Shown here: positions 35,073 through 44,444 of the stretch, in pieces
How positions within the stretch are numbered: the first letter of the stretch is position 1
Layout of the letters: the number at the start of each line of letters is the position of its first letter
Source: Flavobacterium fluviatile
GTDB lineage: Bacteria > Bacteroidota > Bacteroidia > Flavobacteriales > Flavobacteriaceae
Reading direction: 5' to 3'
Assembly: GCF_010645065.1 (NCBI RefSeq)
Contig: NZ_JAADZW010000001.1
Span: 434,001-498,000 of the forward strand
DNA length: 64,000 nt
Made by a program: the position numbers and the translations under genes
The notes under the pieces: generated by a model
Database searches by the model: none
The model's input: only the letters and a program-made list of their open reading frames with translations
What the model was told of the DNA's origin: nothing

Positions 35073-35104
35073 CAAATATATCTTAAAACAACTGATTAAG
35101 GCAA
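35073..35104 (-). promoter_or_regulatory. Full -33/-7 promoter of the lacI-type gene (minus strand)
   Basis: On the minus strand TTG (35104-35102) and TATATTTG (35080-35073) are separated by 21 bp, an exact Bacteroidota consensus. The box ends 4 bp before the ATG at 35068, so the mRNA should be leaderless or nearly so. Confidence 0.65.
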
Positions 35105-35221
35105 AAAATTATCAATGTGATAATGGATTTAGTAAGATACACATCATATTAAGGTAAAATCTTATTTTTTGCTATATATTAATTATTTCTATTAAGGATA
35201 CCTTACCGATATATGTCTTGT

Positions 35222-36226
35222 TTAGTCGTTTTTGTTCTGCATAAAATCAGGAAAACCGGACTTAGTAAATTCAACGACTCTTGCTCTTGTTGCACGATTT
35301 TTATCTGACAATTCGTGACCCTGAATTTCTTTGTAATCCCTTGCGTGATAAATCATTATCGTTGTTTTTCCGTCTTCGCCAGTGGTAAATGAATTGTGGC
35401 CGGGACCGTATCTCTTCAAGTCTTCATTTGTATAAAAAACAGGTCCGGGCGCTTTTTGCCAGTTTGCAACATCCAGTAAATCGGTATTTTCATTAATCCA
35501 CAACAATCCCATACAATAATTGTGATTTGTAGCACTTGCTGAGTACGTAACAAATATTTTTCCGTTCTTTTTGATTACCGCCGGACCTTCATTTACATTG
35601 TATTTTTCCCTTTCCCAGCTGAATTCCGGTTCGGTTAAAATAATTTCGGGTCCGGTAAGTGTAGTTGGATTTTTCATTTCTGACAAAACCAAAGCTGTAC
35701 CGTGATTGCCTCCTCTTACATTTTGTGCCCAGATAAGATATCTTTTTCCTTTGTGCTCAAAAGTAGTCGCATCTAAAGAAAATGACTCTTTTTGTGTTTT
35801 TAGTTGCCCCTCTTCCGTCCATTTTCCTTCCATCGGATTCGCAGAAGAATTAGATAATACCCAGATCCTGATATTCCAGACATTTTCAGATTCACCTGCA
35901 GCAAAATAGATGTACCACTTTCCATCTATTTTATGCAATTCAGGAGCCCAGATATGACTGCCCATGACACCCTTTTCATGTTTATGCCAGATTTCTTTTT
36001 CTTCAGCTACTTTCAAACCGTTTATGCTGCTGGCTTTTCTTATTACAATTCGGTCGTACTCAGGAACTGTTGCAATTAAATAATATTCGCCATTATCTGA
36101 TTTATATACCCAGGGATCAGCACGCTGTTCGGCAATTGGATTATTAAATGTAACAGACTGAGAATTGCAATAAAATGGCTTTATTAAAGCGATTATTACC
36201 AGAATGAAAATGCTACTTGATTTCAT
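35222..36226 (-). CDS. Glycoside hydrolase family 43 protein (secreted; arabinofuranosidase-like)
   Basis: A 334-residue five-bladed beta-propeller enzyme with an N-terminal signal peptide (about 1-23). The three acidic residues of GH43 are visible: catalytic base Asp37 in RADPWV, the pKa-modulating Asp in FSLDATTF, and the general acid Glu in NEGPAV. There is no extra C-terminal domain. GH43 enzymes remove arabinose or xylose from side chains; the substrate here is probably an arabinan or RG-I side chain because of the pectin locus downstream. It lies next to the lacI-type gene in the same direction; a possible -7 box is at 36317-36324. Confidence 0.9.
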   Translation of the reverse strand: MKSSSIFILVIIALIKPFYCNSQSVTFNNPIAEQRADPWVYKSDNGEYYLIATVPEYDRIVIRKASSINGLKVAEEKEIWHKHEKGVMGSHIWAPELHKIDGKWYIYFAAGESENVWNIRIWVLSNSSANPMEGKWTEEGQLKTQKESFSLDATTFEHKGKRYLIWAQNVRGGNHGTALVLSEMKNPTTLTGPEIILTEPEFSWEREKYNVNEGPAVIKKNGKIFVTYSASATNHNYCMGLLWINENTDLLDVANWQKAPGPVFYTNEDLKRYGPGHNSFTTGEDGKTTIMIYHARDYKEIQGHELSDKNRATRARVVEFTKSGFPDFMQNKND

Positions 36227-36705
36227 GTTAGTTTTTATTTAAGGTAAATTTAATTTTACTGTTTAAAATAGTATAATTTAAATAAACCTGCTTTTATTTC
36301 TTTAGCTATATATAGTCAAATTTAGATTTATATTAACAGTTTGTTGATTAAATGGCTAATTGTTCCGTGTGCGTTTTAAAGATCTTTTAATTTAATCCAT
36401 GCATCATTTATTGGATCTAAAAACAATATTATTAATTGTACAATCAACACTTACAAAAAAAGGCATTTTTTTAATAACATCACTTTTTTTTTAAAAAATA
36501 ATATCGGAACCTTAAAAAGTAACGTTATGATAAAAAGAAAAATTATAGTGCAAGGATAAAATCCTCATAAATAGTGACAGCTTCTTATATTGATTAAAAT
36601 AATTTTGGTTTTGAATCCAAGGATCCTGGCCGAAGTTGTTTAAATTTTTAATAATTTCCGGACAGCAAAGATTTATTATTAAAATACCTGAATTAAATTT
36701 ACTCA
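36227..36705. other. 479-bp divergent intergenic region
   Basis: The gap lies between the GH43 gene (-) and the glycosyltransferase-like gene (+). On the minus strand a -7 box (TAAATTTG) lies at 36317-36324, about 90 bp before the GH43 start. No ORF, hairpin or repeat of note is seen in the rest. Confidence 0.4.
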
Positions 36706-37620
36706 ATGAATAAACAGCATACTATAGCTTTATTAACCTGTTGGTATGGAGATTACCCATGGTATTTCCCCTACTTTATAAAATCTTGTATTCATAACCC
36801 AACAATTGATTTTATAATTGTAACGGGGAATAAGCAGGAAATTCCAAATAAACCCCCAAATGTTATTCTAATTCAGAAATCCTTCGAGGACTTAAAAATA
36901 ATGGCAGGAACAAAATTTGGTTTTGAAATGGATTTTGATAAGCCCTATAAATTATGTGACCTGAAACCTGCGTATGGATTTTTATTTGAGGATATTCTTG
37001 AGAAGTATGATTTTTGGGGACATGGTGATATTGATATGGTATATGGCAACATCAGAGGTTTTATTACATCAGATGCTTTAAATCAATATGATCTTATAAA
37101 TGCACACAAATATTTTATTGCAGGAACCTTTTGCTTATATCGCAATAATGATTTAATGAGGAATTTGTTTAGGGAAGGCGGGGATTATCAAAAAATATTT
37201 TCTTCTGCAGAATATTTAGGATTTGACGAATGTGATTTTTTATTTGATGAATTGCAGAAACCAAATGTAACAGTCTTTGAATTTCCAGACCACAAAAGTA
37301 TGACTCACATTGTTTGTAAAGCATATAAAGAACAAAGAATTAACGTTCTTTTTGAGTCCTTTCTCTATCACAAAAGGATGAGTAATAAGATCAGATGGGA
37401 TAATGGGAGAATCATCTATTCCAATAAAAAAGAACTATTGGTTTATGATATGATACTATATAAAAATGAATGCGAGGATAAAACAGTAACCTTACCCATA
37501 CCTGATGTTTTTTATTTTAATAAAAAAGGCATTAATAAAAAAAGTTTTTGGAGGTTAGCAGGATTAAAAATGATTCCAAAAAAAAGGAACTTAAAAAGAG
37601 TCGGGGTTTATGAACATTAA
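36706..37620 (+). CDS. DUF6625 family glycosyltransferase-like protein
   Basis: A 304-residue cytoplasmic protein. The N-terminal segment (TIALLTCWYGDYPWYFPYF) and the DxD-containing motif WGHGDIDMVYGNIRG fit the DUF6625 family, which has a GT-A type fold, so it probably transfers a sugar using a nucleotide-sugar and Mn. No acceptor or membrane segment is visible. The nearest genes do not form a polysaccharide synthesis cluster, so the substrate is open. The gene is monocistronic with a short basic C-terminus (MIPKKRNLKRVG). Confidence 0.75.
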   Translation: MNKQHTIALLTCWYGDYPWYFPYFIKSCIHNPTIDFIIVTGNKQEIPNKPPNVILIQKSFEDLKIMAGTKFGFEMDFDKPYKLCDLKPAYGFLFEDILEKYDFWGHGDIDMVYGNIRGFITSDALNQYDLINAHKYFIAGTFCLYRNNDLMRNLFREGGDYQKIFSSAEYLGFDECDFLFDELQKPNVTVFEFPDHKSMTHIVCKAYKEQRINVLFESFLYHKRMSNKIRWDNGRIIYSNKKELLVYDMILYKNECEDKTVTLPIPDVFYFNKKGINKKSFWRLAGLKMIPKKRNLKRVGVYEH

Positions 37621-37719
37621 ACAGCCAGCTTTATGAAGTCTTCTTGTTATTGCGTAAAAACAACTATTTTAAAGCGTTTCATAATCAGGGATTTCAATAG
37701 AATGTTATTGGCTAATTTG

Positions 37720-37727
37720 TATATTTG
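37720..37727 (+). promoter_or_regulatory. -7 box (TATATTTG) for the membrane histidine kinase
   Basis: A perfect TAnnTTTG match 32 bp before the ATG at 37760. A TTG ends 9 bp upstream, too close to act as the -33 element. Confidence 0.45.
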
Positions 37728-37759
37728 CCAATCATTTTTTAAATAAGACAGAGTTTATA

Positions 37760-39144
37760 ATGCCCGAAGTCGTACTTATTGATCCAAAAACCATTTTTTT
37801 ACTTTATTTCTGGGGCAATTTTTTTACCTGCATACTTATTATCAGTTATTCATTTTCCTATTCCACTACTGACAACAGAAAAACCTTAATGTGGTTTGGT
37901 TTAGGAAAATTATTGTTGACTATCGCATGGATATTGATAATTTTGAGAAATATCATCAACGATTTTGTTTCCATAAATGTAGCAAACTCCATGATTTTTG
38001 TGCCTGTTGTTATGAAACCATAGCCATGCTTTCTCTGCTTAAATCTAACACAAAAAAACGTTACAGGTTACAAATAGCAATTACATTCGCTGCTGTTCTG
38101 GTTTTCAATACAGCAACACTATTTGGGAGTACAATAAATGACCGGGTTTTAATTGGGGCAATTGGAATATTTGCTATTTATCTGCCCCCCACATTACTGT
38201 ATTTTACTGAAAAAGGAAAGAAAAATTTTTTCAGGACTTTCTATATACTGTGTTATGTTGTATTTGAGATTCTGATAGCAATACGAGCAGCTTACAGGTA
38301 TATGTATCCTCAGAATCAATTTTTTTCCTATGACATACTGGATAGTCTTTACAGTATTGGTTTATTCCTTGTAGCCCTTGTTGGAATTGTAGGATTTTTG
38401 CTGTTGGTAAAAGAAAAACAAGACGATAAAATTCAGCAACTTCTGGACGACAAAAATCAGTTCTTTTCTATTATTTCACACGATTTGAGGGGTCCGGTGG
38501 GTGCAGCAGCATCACTATCAGAATTATTGGCTGAAGATGTAGGTAAATACAGTCGGGATGAAATCAGGGAAATTTCAGAAATGCTGTACCAATCAAACAA
38601 AAACAGTTATAAATTGCTGGAAAACTTATTAGAATGGTCGAGAGTACAAACCGGAACGATTACCTTCATTCCAAAAAAAATATTGCTAAATACACTGATT
38701 GACGAAAACATTGAGCTATGCAAAAATGCCGCATTAAATAAAAATATTCATCTTTTATTTGAACCATCTGGCATTATAGAAGCTGATGCGGATAAAAATA
38801 TGATAGATACTGTTTTACGTAATTTACTGAACAATGCCATCAAATTTACTGACAAAAATGGCAAAGTTGAAGTCAGACTCCTAAAAACTGATGGAAAAGC
38901 AGAAATATCTATCATTGATAACGGAATTGGGATTCCTAATACTATAAAAGAAAAACTATTTAAAATCAACAGAAAAGTCATTCAAAAAGGGACACAAAAC
39001 GAAACGGGCAGCGGTCTGGGACTATTATTATGCAGTGAATTTGTAAATTTACATAAAGGCAAAATCTGGGCAGAAAGCGAAGAAGGAAATGGCAGTACTT
39101 TTAAATTTACTTTGCCATTACTAAATACAAGCTCAAATCGATAA
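37760..39144 (+). pseudogene. Membrane sensor histidine kinase with a frameshift in the sensor part
   Basis: The ATG at 37760 opens an N-terminal membrane domain that ends in NVANSMIFV and then runs to TAG at 38021-38023. The expected continuation (CCYETIAMLSLL) is in the next frame, so one base appears lost near 37998-38001 (GTGCCTG for an expected GTGGCCTG). Joined, the protein has about 460 residues: six or seven transmembrane segments in the first 230, HisKA with His in SIISHDLRGPVGAA, and HATPase_c with NNAIKFT, IIDNGIGIP and GSGLGLLLC. The kinase half is intact. No partner regulator is adjacent. It is either a real inactivation of sensing or a base-call error. Confidence 0.8.
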
Positions 39145-39316
39145 GATATAATGACAACAGATAGTTTTTTAATGAATAATTCAAAAGTCTTTTTTTTATA
39201 AAATAAATTTGTGTGAATCTCTCATAATTATGTAAGCCAATTCTCTAATTTTGTAAAATAACTGCATCCATAAATCTGTAAATTAGACCTGAATAATCTT
39301 TAAAAAAGACAGTATT

Positions 39317-39586
39317 ATGGAAAATTTAATTAATCAGGAGAATCTTGAAGAAATCAGGGAATTCATCGAAGAAAAAATTGCTGATGTTCCGGCTAATTAT
39401 ATACTATTTGGCGCAATTGGATCTCTGCTTTTATCTTCATACCTTAAGAAAATTGGTAAAAATCAGGCCAGTTCAGTAATTAGTAAATTATCTATCCCTA
39501 TAGTAGCAATTGGACTGGCAAAATATAAGGATGTTATAAAGTCTGAATTAGAAGCACTCGTTGAACCAGAACCTGAAAATGCCTAA
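39317..39586 (+). CDS. Small membrane protein of unknown function
   Basis: An 89-residue protein with a hydrophilic acidic N-terminus (NLEEIREFIEEKIADVP), one or two hydrophobic segments (ANYILFGAIGSLLLSSYL and SIPIVAIGLA) and an acidic C-terminus. No family is recognised. A -7 box TAATTTTG lies at 39246-39253 and a strong terminator follows, so it is a stand-alone gene. Short proteins of this shape are common near the stress genes of Flavobacterium; a function cannot be assigned. Confidence 0.7.
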   Translation: MENLINQENLEEIREFIEEKIADVPANYILFGAIGSLLLSSYLKKIGKNQASSVISKLSIPIVAIGLAKYKDVIKSELEALVEPEPENA

Positions 39587-39593
39587 CAAAATT

Positions 39594-39650
39594 AATTACT
39601 TCCCTGCTTATAGTAATATTAGACTGTGACAGGGAAGTAATTTTTTTTTT
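39594..39650 (+). terminator. Strong terminator after the small membrane protein gene
   Basis: A 13-bp perfect stem (39594-39606 with 39630-39642) followed by a run of T to 39650. It lies 8 bp after the stop codon. Confidence 0.8.
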
Positions 39651-39674
39651 ATAGATTTATCTACACCTAAATAA

Positions 39675-40487
39675 TTATTTTTTAAAATTAGAATTTACTT
39701 GCATCAGACCTTCAAAAACAAGTCTGGCAACTTCTACAGCACCTTCAGTCTGAAAATGGGTATTATCTTTTTGACCTTCAGGATAAGCTTCATATTTTCC
39801 GGCAGGTAAATTCATAAAATAATTTTCTGATACAAAATCTTTCCCTTTTTTTGTAAAAAACTCCCTTGAAGCTTTATTCAGATCTATCAAAGCTACTTTC
39901 ATCTCGGCTGCTACATCTTTTGGCGCTTTATCATATTCTCCGTGAACATCATTTAAAACATTTTCTTTCCATGGAAAATTTCTTGCCACAGGAGTTAATA
40001 TAATCGGATACGCCTCTTTTTCCCTGGTCTGTGACACAAATAGTCTCAAAAATTCTTTGTAGCCTTCAATATCTACATATCTTTCTGTTTTTTCTTTCGC
40101 TCCGTCATTATGTCCAAACTGCATAATAACAATGTCACCTTTTTTTAGATTTTCATATACCGATCTCCATCTTCCTTCCTGAAAAAAGGTTCTGGTACTT
40201 CTTCCTCCTTTTGCCCGATCATCAACATGAACACTATCTGATTTTATCAAATTTTTTAGTTGTCTTAAACTGTCTTTTGCGAAAAAAGGCTGAAAAACCT
40301 GCCCCCAGCCTGTAACAGGATATCTCGTTTTCATATAATCTTTTCCCGGTTCATAATTATTGGCATAATCAGCCATAGTCGAATCACCAATTAAATAAAT
40401 GGTTGTTATATTAGATTTTTTTGTAGCAAAAGCCATGATGATGAGGCTTGTAGCAACACAAATAAAGATTGCAAATTTTGATTTCAT
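39675..40487 (-). CDS. Rhamnogalacturonan acetylesterase, SGNH hydrolase (CE12-like)
   Basis: A 270-residue secreted esterase with an N-terminal hydrophobic signal (about 1-22). The SGNH blocks are visible: nucleophile Ser in IGDSTMAD, Gly in KGGRSTRTF, Asn in FGHNDGAKE, and Asp-His in DNTHFQTEGA. This matches the YesT/RhgT type rhamnogalacturonan acetylesterases of family CE12, which remove acetyl groups from RG-I. It is the last gene of the pectin locus before the intergenic inverted repeat at 40527-40664, and faces the terminator at 39594. Confidence 0.9.
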   Translation of the reverse strand: MKSKFAIFICVATSLIIMAFATKKSNITTIYLIGDSTMADYANNYEPGKDYMKTRYPVTGWGQVFQPFFAKDSLRQLKNLIKSDSVHVDDRAKGGRSTRTFFQEGRWRSVYENLKKGDIVIMQFGHNDGAKEKTERYVDIEGYKEFLRLFVSQTREKEAYPIILTPVARNFPWKENVLNDVHGEYDKAPKDVAAEMKVALIDLNKASREFFTKKGKDFVSENYFMNLPAGKYEAYPEGQKDNTHFQTEGAVEVARLVFEGLMQVNSNFKK

Positions 40488-40526
40488 ATTTTTATTATAA
40501 TTGTTTATTCTAATTATCTAAGAATT

Positions 40527-40664
40527 CGTCAGTCCGAGTTGAGTAATAATTTACGATAGAAAATTATTACGAATTATCGAGAACCCTTATGTATTTAAAG
40601 CTTCTCGATACAATTTTAAACATTAAAGCTATCGCATTAATATTTAAAATCACTCGAAGTGACG
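40527..40664. repeat. Long imperfect inverted repeat (REP-like)
   Basis: The outer arms are CGTCAGTCCGAGTTGAGTA (40527-40545) and TCACTCGAAGTGACG (40650-40664), which pair imperfectly. A nested perfect pair, TTATCGAGAA (40574-40583) with TTCTCGATA (40602-40610), lies inside. The motif TATCGAGAA recurs in the hairpin at 47791. It fills most of the gap between the two esterase genes and has no coding content. Confidence 0.5.
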
Positions 40665-40735
40665 GCTAAAACTGCTTAACCTGATGACATTATGCCCAAC
40701 TAACATTTTGGAATATTGTATAAATCGAAATGGCA

Positions 40736-41725
40736 TTATTTCTTTAAGTTTTTAATTAAAAAATTATGGATATAATTAACCGTAGGATCTACCCACGGTT
40801 CAAATAGCCAGAAAGGATGAATTTTTTCATCAAATTTATGTACTTCTGTATAGATTCCCCACCCTTTCATCATCCCGATCAGCTCATCCTGGCCTGCATG
40901 AAATCTCGGATAGCCGCTGTTAATAAACAATATGGGACAAGATTTTTCATTAGCCCAGAAAATACCCGAAGCATCTTTCCACACTTCCGGTTTTTCAAAA
41001 AATGTTCCCCCCAGCCACTCTACATCAGGTGAATTGGGTTTGCGGGTTAAATTAAGGGATAAAGGAGCCAAAAAATCGACAACTCCATCAATATCCACAA
41101 TGGCCTGTACCTCGCTTGAGAAACCTGAATTACCCTGATCCCCTTCTTTGGAAGCAATGCCATTTGTAAGTCCAACCAACATCGCAAGCTGTCCGCCGGC
41201 TGAACATCCCGAAACAGCAATTTTATTTGTGTCAATGTTATATTTTTCTGCATTTGCCCGTGCCCATCTTATGGCCGATTTGATATTATAAACTGCTGCA
41301 GGGTATTTTGCTTCCATCGAAAGCTGGTATTCAACACATAAAGCAACCATTCCTTTGGCTGCCAGTTTCTGTGCCATCGGAATCTGTAGTTTCTTATCTC
41401 CGGATCTCCAGCCTCCCCCATGAATCATAATAATCGCTGGATATTTTCCGGGCTTTTTTGGAGAAAAAAGATCCAAATGCAAATCCCTGTCTCCAAAAGG
41501 TGTATATTTTAATGTAGCGTAAACCAGTTGTCTATTTTCAGTAACTCCTGCCGGTAATATATCTTTGGCAATTTTTATATCTGGAAAATGCTTAAGCTGC
41601 TTCTTATATTCATTAGTTATATTAAAAGACGTATCCCTTGGAATGGTACTAACTGTTTTTTGAGCCCGGTTCTGGAAACTCAGAAAAAAAATAAGAAAGA
41701 AAATGGTTTGAGTAAATAATCTCAT
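40736..41725 (-). CDS. Secreted alpha/beta hydrolase (carbohydrate esterase-like)
   Basis: A 329-residue alpha/beta hydrolase of the fold-3/BD-FAE type with a signal peptide (about 1-21). The oxyanion hole block is HGGGWRSGDKK, and the nucleophile Ser lies in SGCSAGGQLAML. The acid and His are near the C-terminus (the His in KIHPFWLFEPWVD is a candidate). The position between the pectin acetylesterase and pectate lyase genes suggests removal of acetyl, methyl or feruloyl groups from pectin. The exact ester cannot be read. Confidence 0.85.
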   Translation of the reverse strand: MRLFTQTIFFLIFFLSFQNRAQKTVSTIPRDTSFNITNEYKKQLKHFPDIKIAKDILPAGVTENRQLVYATLKYTPFGDRDLHLDLFSPKKPGKYPAIIMIHGGGWRSGDKKLQIPMAQKLAAKGMVALCVEYQLSMEAKYPAAVYNIKSAIRWARANAEKYNIDTNKIAVSGCSAGGQLAMLVGLTNGIASKEGDQGNSGFSSEVQAIVDIDGVVDFLAPLSLNLTRKPNSPDVEWLGGTFFEKPEVWKDASGIFWANEKSCPILFINSGYPRFHAGQDELIGMMKGWGIYTEVHKFDEKIHPFWLFEPWVDPTVNYIHNFLIKNLKK

Positions 41726-41791
41726 TGTTTGTTTATTAAATCTTTTTTACAAAGAACAGCAATTGTATTGATTTATGCGCTGAAGCTAAAA

Positions 41792-41837
41792 TAAAAAAGG
41801 ATTATTATTAGCAATTTATGACGCTAATAATAATCCT
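41792..41837 (-). terminator. Strong terminator of the pectate lyase gene
   Basis: A 15-bp perfect stem (41798-41812 with 41823-41837) 13 bp after the PL1 stop at 41850, with a run of A on its lower side that reads as a T-run on the minus strand. It indicates separate transcription of the pectate lyase unit and the alpha/beta hydrolase. Confidence 0.8.
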
Positions 41838-41849
41838 AATTTAAAAAAA

Positions 41850-44432
41850 TTACTGAACAATTAATTTTGTTGTCATTCCTGTATTCTTGCTTTTTATAAT
41901 GTAAATTCCATTTGATAAATCACTAACTGATATCGTAGTTTCTGTACTTGTTGTATAAATTTTCTTTACAACCTGACCTGAAAGATTAATAATTGCAACT
42001 GTGTCATACTCTACAGATGATTTGAGGGTTATTTTATTCTTACTTACAGTTGGATAAGCATAAAACAAATTACTCTTATTCGAATATTCATTGACGCCCA
42101 GAGTTCCGTTTTGAATGTCCGTGATTGCTTTTACAATGCTGTTGATGTACACTTCTACATTGGTATAGCCTGCGTCAAGTGTTTTTAAATTTCCATCCGC
42201 AGCATTTGAAGGATTTAAGCCTTTTTCTGTTTCCCATGCATCTGGCATACCATCAGCGTCAGAATCCAAAGGTGCTGCTTCAGTTGGCAATACCGGCCAT
42301 CCACCGGCAGCTAACGGCGTGTCAATATATCCGTTTGTGCTTCCGTTTCCTCCATTCATGATTGATGCTGTTCCGGATCTTGTATCAGCAACTGCTCTGG
42401 CATCAACTGCATCCCTGAACAAATTTGCCCCGGCATGGTCTAAAACCAGTTCATACGCTTTTACGGCTGTGTGAGTTGTGATTTCTCCGGATGCATGTGG
42501 TGTTTCAATTTTTAACTCGTCTTTTTGAGCTTGACTTACAGGTAACTGGCTTCCATGAAACTGATTAAATACCCCGTACGTCCAGTTGTCCTGAGTAGCT
42601 CTTGTTGAGCCGTTTACATAATTTCCGTCAACATAATATTTCCCCCAGATTCCGTACAATGGTGATGTTGAATCCAGGCTTCTTCCTGTTGATAAAATAC
42701 GTTCTTTAGTAGAGTTAGATGTTCCGGGACCCGGTTTCCAGTAATTATTCACCAGATTGACATTCATAGCGTCACCACCGTAACAGCTGTTTCCTCCCCA
42801 GTTGTAGATCACATTATTGCGTATATCTACTAAATCGGTTAGAGCAAAAGGATCGTTTGCATATTCTCCCAATCTCGGATTACGGCTGTCATGATGTGCC
42901 AGGAGATTGTGATGAAACGAAGCATTTCTTCCTCCCCAGACTCCACCATAACCATGAGCTCCTTTATCATGAACCGAATTTCGAAGACTCTCTGAAATAA
43001 TACACCACTGAAGCGTAAAATTTTCATTCTGATAAAACGACACACATTCATCTGTTGACCAGCTCATCGAGCAGTGATCTACTATAATATCTTTTTGAAA
43101 ACGACCACCCATTGCATCATCCTCTACAGCTTTTTCATCTCCCATTCTAAAACGCAAATAACGAATAATCACATTGTTCCCTCCTACTTTAACATCATAA
43201 TCTCTCAGGGTAATTCCTCCGCCCGGAGCGGTTTGTCCTGCAATGGTAATATTATCTTTGATATTAAGTCTGCTTTCAAGTTTGATGGTACCAGATACTT
43301 TAAATGCAACAATTCTTGGGCCGGACTGATTAATAGCATCTCTAAGTGAACCTGGACCTGAATCATTCAGGTTAGTAACATAAATAAGCTTTCCGCCACG
43401 ACCGCCGGTAACATATTTACCATAACCTTCAGCTCCGGGAAAAGCTGGAGTATCTTTGCCATTTCCTCCTTCTGGTCCCCAAAAAGCGTAAAAAACCTGA
43501 TTCCCTGTAGTTGTAGTTTCCGTTTTTTTAATCGTATTGGGTACTGTTAACGATGTTGACCAGCCGTGGAAGGTGTACCCCATCAAAGTCGGAACTGGCA
43601 GGGTCACCGGAATTCCTTCTGTATAAGATGTTGGAGTTAGTCCTGTTAAGGCTGATCCGTCAACTGAGTTTTGATACGATATTGTATAGGTGTTGGCCGT
43701 TTTAAATTCTGCTGTATAAGTAACATTTGAGGTAATAGCAAAAGTAACCGGATTAGCCGTTGAAACCGGATTTCCGTTGCCATCAACCCATCGCTCAAAA
43801 TTATAACCAAAGTTTGGAGTTGCTGTCAGCGTCATTTGCGTCCCTTCAACAAACTGTGTTCCTAACGGAGCAGAAGAAATACTTCCCCCAGAAGCAGGAC
43901 TTGTAGTGGTTGTCAGAGTGTAAATAGCAACATTAGAGTTATCTGTGACTTTTTCAAAATAATCAAAATTACCTACATAGTTATTTCCCGTAACAGGCTT
44001 AAATACAAAATACAAGTCATGAGTGCCAGTCGTTTGGGCTATAGGAACAGAGACAATCTGGTAGGTTGTCCAGTTTCCGGTTGACGTAGCATTGATATTG
44101 GCGGTTCCTATTAGAGTACCATTTACTGCATCTGTCCTTATTTCGACAGTCCCGGTTAAAGAGCCAACAGTCGGTGATCCGGTTTGAGTTCTGCTGGCTG
44201 CTGCAACATCAAAACGGGTATCATATTGATTAAAGACATGGTCGGCGAATCTAATCCAGTATCCATTTTTACAATTTCCGATATTCTTTCCTCCTGAGAG
44301 CGCGGCATTGGTTTCTATAGATACTCCATTGAAGGTACTATAATTTTCAGCTTCAAGGCGCTGGGTGGTTTGCGAGAATCCTATTACTGAAAATAACATC
44401 AGCAACAGCTTAAAAAATAATTGTTTTTTCAT
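41850..44432 (-). CDS. Secreted pectate lyase (PL1) with CBM6-like and InlB-like repeat modules and T9SS sorting domain
   Basis: An 860-residue modular enzyme: signal peptide (about 1-20), CBM6-like carbohydrate-binding domain (about 22-165), a bacterial InlB-type repeat (about 175-245), a second repeat-like domain, then the right-handed beta-helix PL1 domain from AFPGAEGYGK (about 330-770) with DHCSMSWSTDE and RNPRLGEY, and finally the T9SS type A sorting domain (FYAYPTVSKNKITLKS to NGIYIIKSKN). It cleaves homogalacturonan by beta-elimination at the cell surface or outside. Its first 245 residues are closely related to those of the pectinesterase next door, so the modules were duplicated or exchanged. 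It lies 12 bp after that gene. Confidence 0.92.
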   Translation of the reverse strand: MKKQLFFKLLLMLFSVIGFSQTTQRLEAENYSTFNGVSIETNAALSGGKNIGNCKNGYWIRFADHVFNQYDTRFDVAAASRTQTGSPTVGSLTGTVEIRTDAVNGTLIGTANINATSTGNWTTYQIVSVPIAQTTGTHDLYFVFKPVTGNNYVGNFDYFEKVTDNSNVAIYTLTTTTSPASGGSISSAPLGTQFVEGTQMTLTATPNFGYNFERWVDGNGNPVSTANPVTFAITSNVTYTAEFKTANTYTISYQNSVDGSALTGLTPTSYTEGIPVTLPVPTLMGYTFHGWSTSLTVPNTIKKTETTTTGNQVFYAFWGPEGGNGKDTPAFPGAEGYGKYVTGGRGGKLIYVTNLNDSGPGSLRDAINQSGPRIVAFKVSGTIKLESRLNIKDNITIAGQTAPGGGITLRDYDVKVGGNNVIIRYLRFRMGDEKAVEDDAMGGRFQKDIIVDHCSMSWSTDECVSFYQNENFTLQWCIISESLRNSVHDKGAHGYGGVWGGRNASFHHNLLAHHDSRNPRLGEYANDPFALTDLVDIRNNVIYNWGGNSCYGGDAMNVNLVNNYWKPGPGTSNSTKERILSTGRSLDSTSPLYGIWGKYYVDGNYVNGSTRATQDNWTYGVFNQFHGSQLPVSQAQKDELKIETPHASGEITTHTAVKAYELVLDHAGANLFRDAVDARAVADTRSGTASIMNGGNGSTNGYIDTPLAAGGWPVLPTEAAPLDSDADGMPDAWETEKGLNPSNAADGNLKTLDAGYTNVEVYINSIVKAITDIQNGTLGVNEYSNKSNLFYAYPTVSKNKITLKSSVEYDTVAIINLSGQVVKKIYTTSTETTISVSDLSNGIYIIKSKNTGMTTKLIVQ

Positions 44433-44444
44433 CTTCAGCTTTTT

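Noticed and set aside
36512..36706. 64-residue minus-strand ORF upstream of the glycosyltransferase-like gene
   Set aside because: It has no start signal or family pattern and lies in the AT-rich control region.
37760..38023. Independent 87-residue membrane protein before a soluble kinase
   Set aside because: Its end and the next frame join into the usual N-terminal membrane part of one histidine kinase, so a frameshift explains both better than two genes.
42839..43349. ORFs in other frames of the pectate lyase gene
   Set aside because: They run across the conserved PL1 domain in the wrong frame and have no family match.
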